Shown here piece by piece: positions 6,551-7,938 of a stretch of 7,938 nucleotides of DNA. Each line of letters opens with the position of its first letter. Position 1 is the stretch's first letter. Origin of the DNA: Pontiellaceae bacterium (GTDB lineage: Bacteria > Verrucomicrobiota > Kiritimatiellia > Kiritimatiellales > Tichowtungiaceae); the NCBI GenBank assembly GCA_025457785.1, contig JALOTS010000116.1, forward strand, positions 1-7,938, read 5' to 3'. Under the pieces are notes generated by a model. It had not been told where the DNA came from. It saw only the letters and a list, made by a program, of their open reading frames with translations, and ran no database searches. Made by a program: the position numbers and the translations under genes.

Positions 6551-6632
6551 GGGCATGTGGTGAAATCGGTATACACGCAAGATTTAGGATCTTGTGCCTT
6601 ACGGCGTGCGGGTTCGAGTCCCGCCTTGCCCA
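6551..6632 (+). tRNA. tRNA-Leu (anticodon UAG)
   Basis: The cloverleaf is readable by eye. The acceptor is GGGCATG / CTTGCCC (one T-T mismatch at pair 6-67) and the D stem is GTG/CAC with GG in the loop. The anticodon stem is CAAGA/TCTTG with loop TTTAGGA, giving anticodon TAG at 6585-6587. A long class II variable arm with stem GCC/GGC (6596-6605 region) and a T arm GCGGG-TTCGAGT-CCCGC complete it. The discriminator is A6632, as required for leucine. CCA is not encoded (TGC follows), so a nucleotidyltransferase must add it. It reads CUA and, by wobble, other CUN codons. Confidence 0.97.
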
Positions 6633-6663
6633 TGCCCTGATTTACTGAAAAGAAAGGTTTGTT

Positions 6664-7017
6664 ATGCTGCCGCAACATGGAGGGGTTCCGAATTTCCGCA
6701 TGCGTATCACCGGCCCGATTCTTTTACTGCTGGGCTTCGTGCTGATAACAGGCATCCTGCTGTCGCTCTCATTCCATTTTTACTCCGACCCGGGAGACCC
6801 CGCCACGCAAAATAAAATCAGGCTATCGATCCTTGTCACCTTTCTCCTTTCTTCTTTTATTCTGCTGGTCGGCACCAACCACTGGTGGTACCCGCATCTT
6901 TGGCACCATGGAAACAGCCAGAAACATCACCGGCGCCGGACGGGACATCCATTCGCGTTAAAACGAAGCCGCCGCCATCATCATCGCCATCATCGGTCCA
7001 AACACCGACAGAGTTGA
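6664..7017 (+). CDS. small two-TM protein with His/Arg-rich C-terminal tail
   Basis: This 117-residue protein has two hydrophobic spans, at about 16-36 (TGPILLLLGFVLITG region) and 53-71 (RLSILVTFLLSSFILLVG region). An aromatic WWYPHLW follows, and then a tail of 40 residues (78-117) in which 24 are His, Arg or Lys, including HHHRHH. The two spans are joined by an acidic loop (SDPGDPATQ), so the tail is predicted to be cytoplasmic. The ATG at 6664 has AAAGG six bases upstream and lies 31 bases after tRNA-Leu, so it may be read from the tRNA promoter. I do not recognise the family. The tail could bind metal ions or nucleic acid, or simply interact with lipid head groups. The hydrophobic first 75 residues look genuine. 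The tail may be affected by a frameshift, because other frames in 6885-6960 are also open. Confidence 0.6.
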   Translation: MLPQHGGVPNFRMRITGPILLLLGFVLITGILLSLSFHFYSDPGDPATQNKIRLSILVTFLLSSFILLVGTNHWWYPHLWHHGNSQKHHRRRTGHPFALKRSRRHHHRHHRSKHRQS

Positions 7018-7025
7018 GATTTTTT

Positions 7026-7048
7026 GTTGCGTTACCGCAGCGGGCAAC
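7026..7048. repeat. imperfect hairpin between the His-rich protein gene and tRNA-Lys
   Basis: GTTGC (7026-7030) pairs with GCAAC (7044-7048), and CCG (7035-7037) pairs with CGG (7041-7043) around loop CAG, leaving an asymmetric GTTA bulge. A T6 run precedes rather than follows it on the plus strand, so it does not resemble a terminator in either direction. It may be a transcript leader structure or chance. Confidence 0.3.
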
Positions 7049-7071
7049 GTACATTCTGCGCCTCGTTGAAC

Positions 7072-7144
<73 letters not shown>

Positions 7145-7648
7145 TCACTCAGAATCAGGCGGCTCTGCGGCCTTAAAGCGCCCCTCTTTCCCGGGTTTGA
7201 GCATTGATGCCACAGCCGCCCGCACGGCATCCGGATCAAAACGGGTATTGCGGCACGGGCCGTTTGTCTGAATATTCATCACCCCCAGCACGGGTTTCGG
7301 GAAAACCGCGATAATTCCCTGAAAAAGTTCTTTTTCGCACGCCACCGCAACCACGACATGAACCCGCGTGTCGGAAACAAAAAAAAGCGCCTCGCGTCCG
7401 CCTGCGGCCAGACTGCACCGGATTCCGAAATCGCTGGAAATTGCGATCAGATCCGGAACCTGGCAGCGTCCGCAGGCCCGGCAGGCATCCAGCGTGGCGC
7501 CCAGAGCCTGTGTACAATCCGTTTTCTGCAGGCAGCGGGGAACGAGTAAAAGCAGCTCTTCCGGATTTACCCGGACGCGACGCAGGCGGGTGAATCCATT
7601 ATTTAAACTGACAAACCAGCGAAACAACATAAACATCCATTCCTGCAT
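7145..7648 (-). CDS. DUF116 domain-containing cysteine-rich protein
   Basis: This 167-residue protein carries the DUF116 hallmark motifs: PRCLQ-x3-C (37-45), CRACGRC (56-62, a CxxCGxC cluster), AAGG (81-84), VACEKEL (102-108) and GPCRNT (131-136). Eight cysteines in all suggest metal or Fe-S binding, although the family's biochemistry is not established. Members are cytoplasmic or peripheral-membrane proteins, often found near formyltransferase genes. The N-terminus (MFMLFRWFVSLNN) is short compared with relatives that carry a full membrane segment. The start is uncertain: ATG at 7648 has no good ribosome binding site, whereas AGGA just inside could serve the ATG codons at 7636 or 7630. The stop codon TGA occupies 7145-7147, immediately next to the 3' base of the convergent tRNA-Lys. 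It lies 39 bases downstream of the isomerase-like gene and is probably co-transcribed with it. Confidence 0.85.
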   Translation of the reverse strand: MQEWMFMLFRWFVSLNNGFTRLRRVRVNPEELLLLVPRCLQKTDCTQALGATLDACRACGRCQVPDLIAISSDFGIRCSLAAGGREALFFVSDTRVHVVVAVACEKELFQGIIAVFPKPVLGVMNIQTNGPCRNTRFDPDAVRAAVASMLKPGKEGRFKAAEPPDSE

Positions 7649-7687
7649 CCCGCCGGATCGTTGCCGTTTCCATACCGCAGTTCCGCC

Positions 7688-7938
7688 TTATTCAGCGGAT
7701 TCTGTCGCCATCAGATCTTTAAGTTTCCCGTCGGCCAGCAGCGATTCCTGCCACTCATCGGTCATACGCCGGGAGGTTTCACGGGAAAGATAATCGGAGA
7801 TTTGTTTCCGGATTTCGAACGATTCTACGCCGGCTTCCGCCGGTTTCCGTGAGGCGACACACGCCAGCAGCACGCCGTCCTGAACCGGAACCAGTTCACA
7901 GAGTTTTCCCTGCTGCACATCGACACAGGCCCGCATAA
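7688..7938 (-). CDS. C-terminal part of a probable SurA/PpiC-type peptidyl-prolyl cis-trans isomerase (partial)
   Basis: Only the last 83 or so codons are present and the frame is open to the right edge, so the gene begins outside the window and the Met at 7936 need not be its start. The segment LVPVQDGVLLACVASRKPAE, then FEIRKQISDYLSRETSRRMTDEWQESLL, resembles the end of a parvulin domain followed by the C-terminal helix that packs back on the SurA/PpiC chaperone module. In these proteins the corresponding text reads like 'dGyylvkv..r.pa....fee.k..i...l.....w...l'. Such proteins fold or escort outer-membrane and secreted proteins in the periplasm. The catalytic core is not in view, so the call rests on this C-terminal pattern only. 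It is followed 39 bases downstream by the DUF116 gene on the same strand. Confidence 0.5.
   Translation of the reverse strand, partial: MRACVDVQQGKLCELVPVQDGVLLACVASRKPAEAGVESFEIRKQISDYLSRETSRRMTDEWQESLLADGKLKDLMATESAE

Noticed and set aside
6400..6678. Minus-strand open frame across the tRNA-Leu gene
   Set aside because: It includes the GLEPARR-type peptide produced by reading a tRNA antisense, a common false gene.

Overview
The window looks like chromosomal DNA of a Gram-negative bacterium. Shine-Dalgarno sequences of the AAGGAG type precede several genes, two tRNA genes lack an encoded CCA, and there is a secreted protein, a periplasmic-chaperone-like partial gene and a DUF116 protein. 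The mixture is reminiscent of the PVC/Kiritimatiellota-Lentisphaerota group, but this is a weak inference from protein style and no marker gene is present.

Positions 1-1312 are a decaying accessory patch. A fragment of about 17 codons matches the N-terminus of the YpsA-like 'putative molybdenum carrier' family and breaks off abruptly. It is followed by an AAA-type ATPase of the DUF4143 family, inactivated by an internal deletion with frameshift near 1051-1057. A good match to the gammaproteobacterial LexA box (CTGT-N8-ACAG) lies just upstream of the ATPase.

Positions 1561-2286 (minus strand) encode a small secreted protein with a DxNxDGxxD calcium-binding-like loop.

Positions 2466-4814 form a compact divergent module. 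On the minus strand are a multi-pass membrane protein (3542-4489) and then a zinc-ribbon plus single-TM protein (2466-3476), each with a strong ribosome binding site. On the plus strand is a 77-residue XRE-family repressor-like protein (4581-4814). The 91-base region between the divergent starts carries two related palindromes, a plausible promoter for the regulator and a perfect TTGACA on the opposite strand. This suggests the regulator controls itself and the membrane pair. The sampled sequence of the zinc-ribbon gene is more A+T-rich than sampled stretches of the right-hand genes. This is the most likely novel system in the window, and its function is unknown.

From about 5000 onward the content looks like ordinary chromosome. 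A complete beta-CASP metallo-beta-lactamase ribonuclease (5004-6410, minus) is followed by tRNA-Leu(UAG), a small two-TM protein with a His/Arg-rich tail (plus), tRNA-Lys(CUU), a DUF116 cysteine-rich protein (minus) whose stop codon abuts the tRNA 3' end, and the C-terminal end of a probable SurA/PpiC-type peptidyl-prolyl isomerase that runs off the right edge (minus). The last two genes are 39 bases apart and probably form an operon. No CRISPR array, insertion sequence or rRNA was seen.
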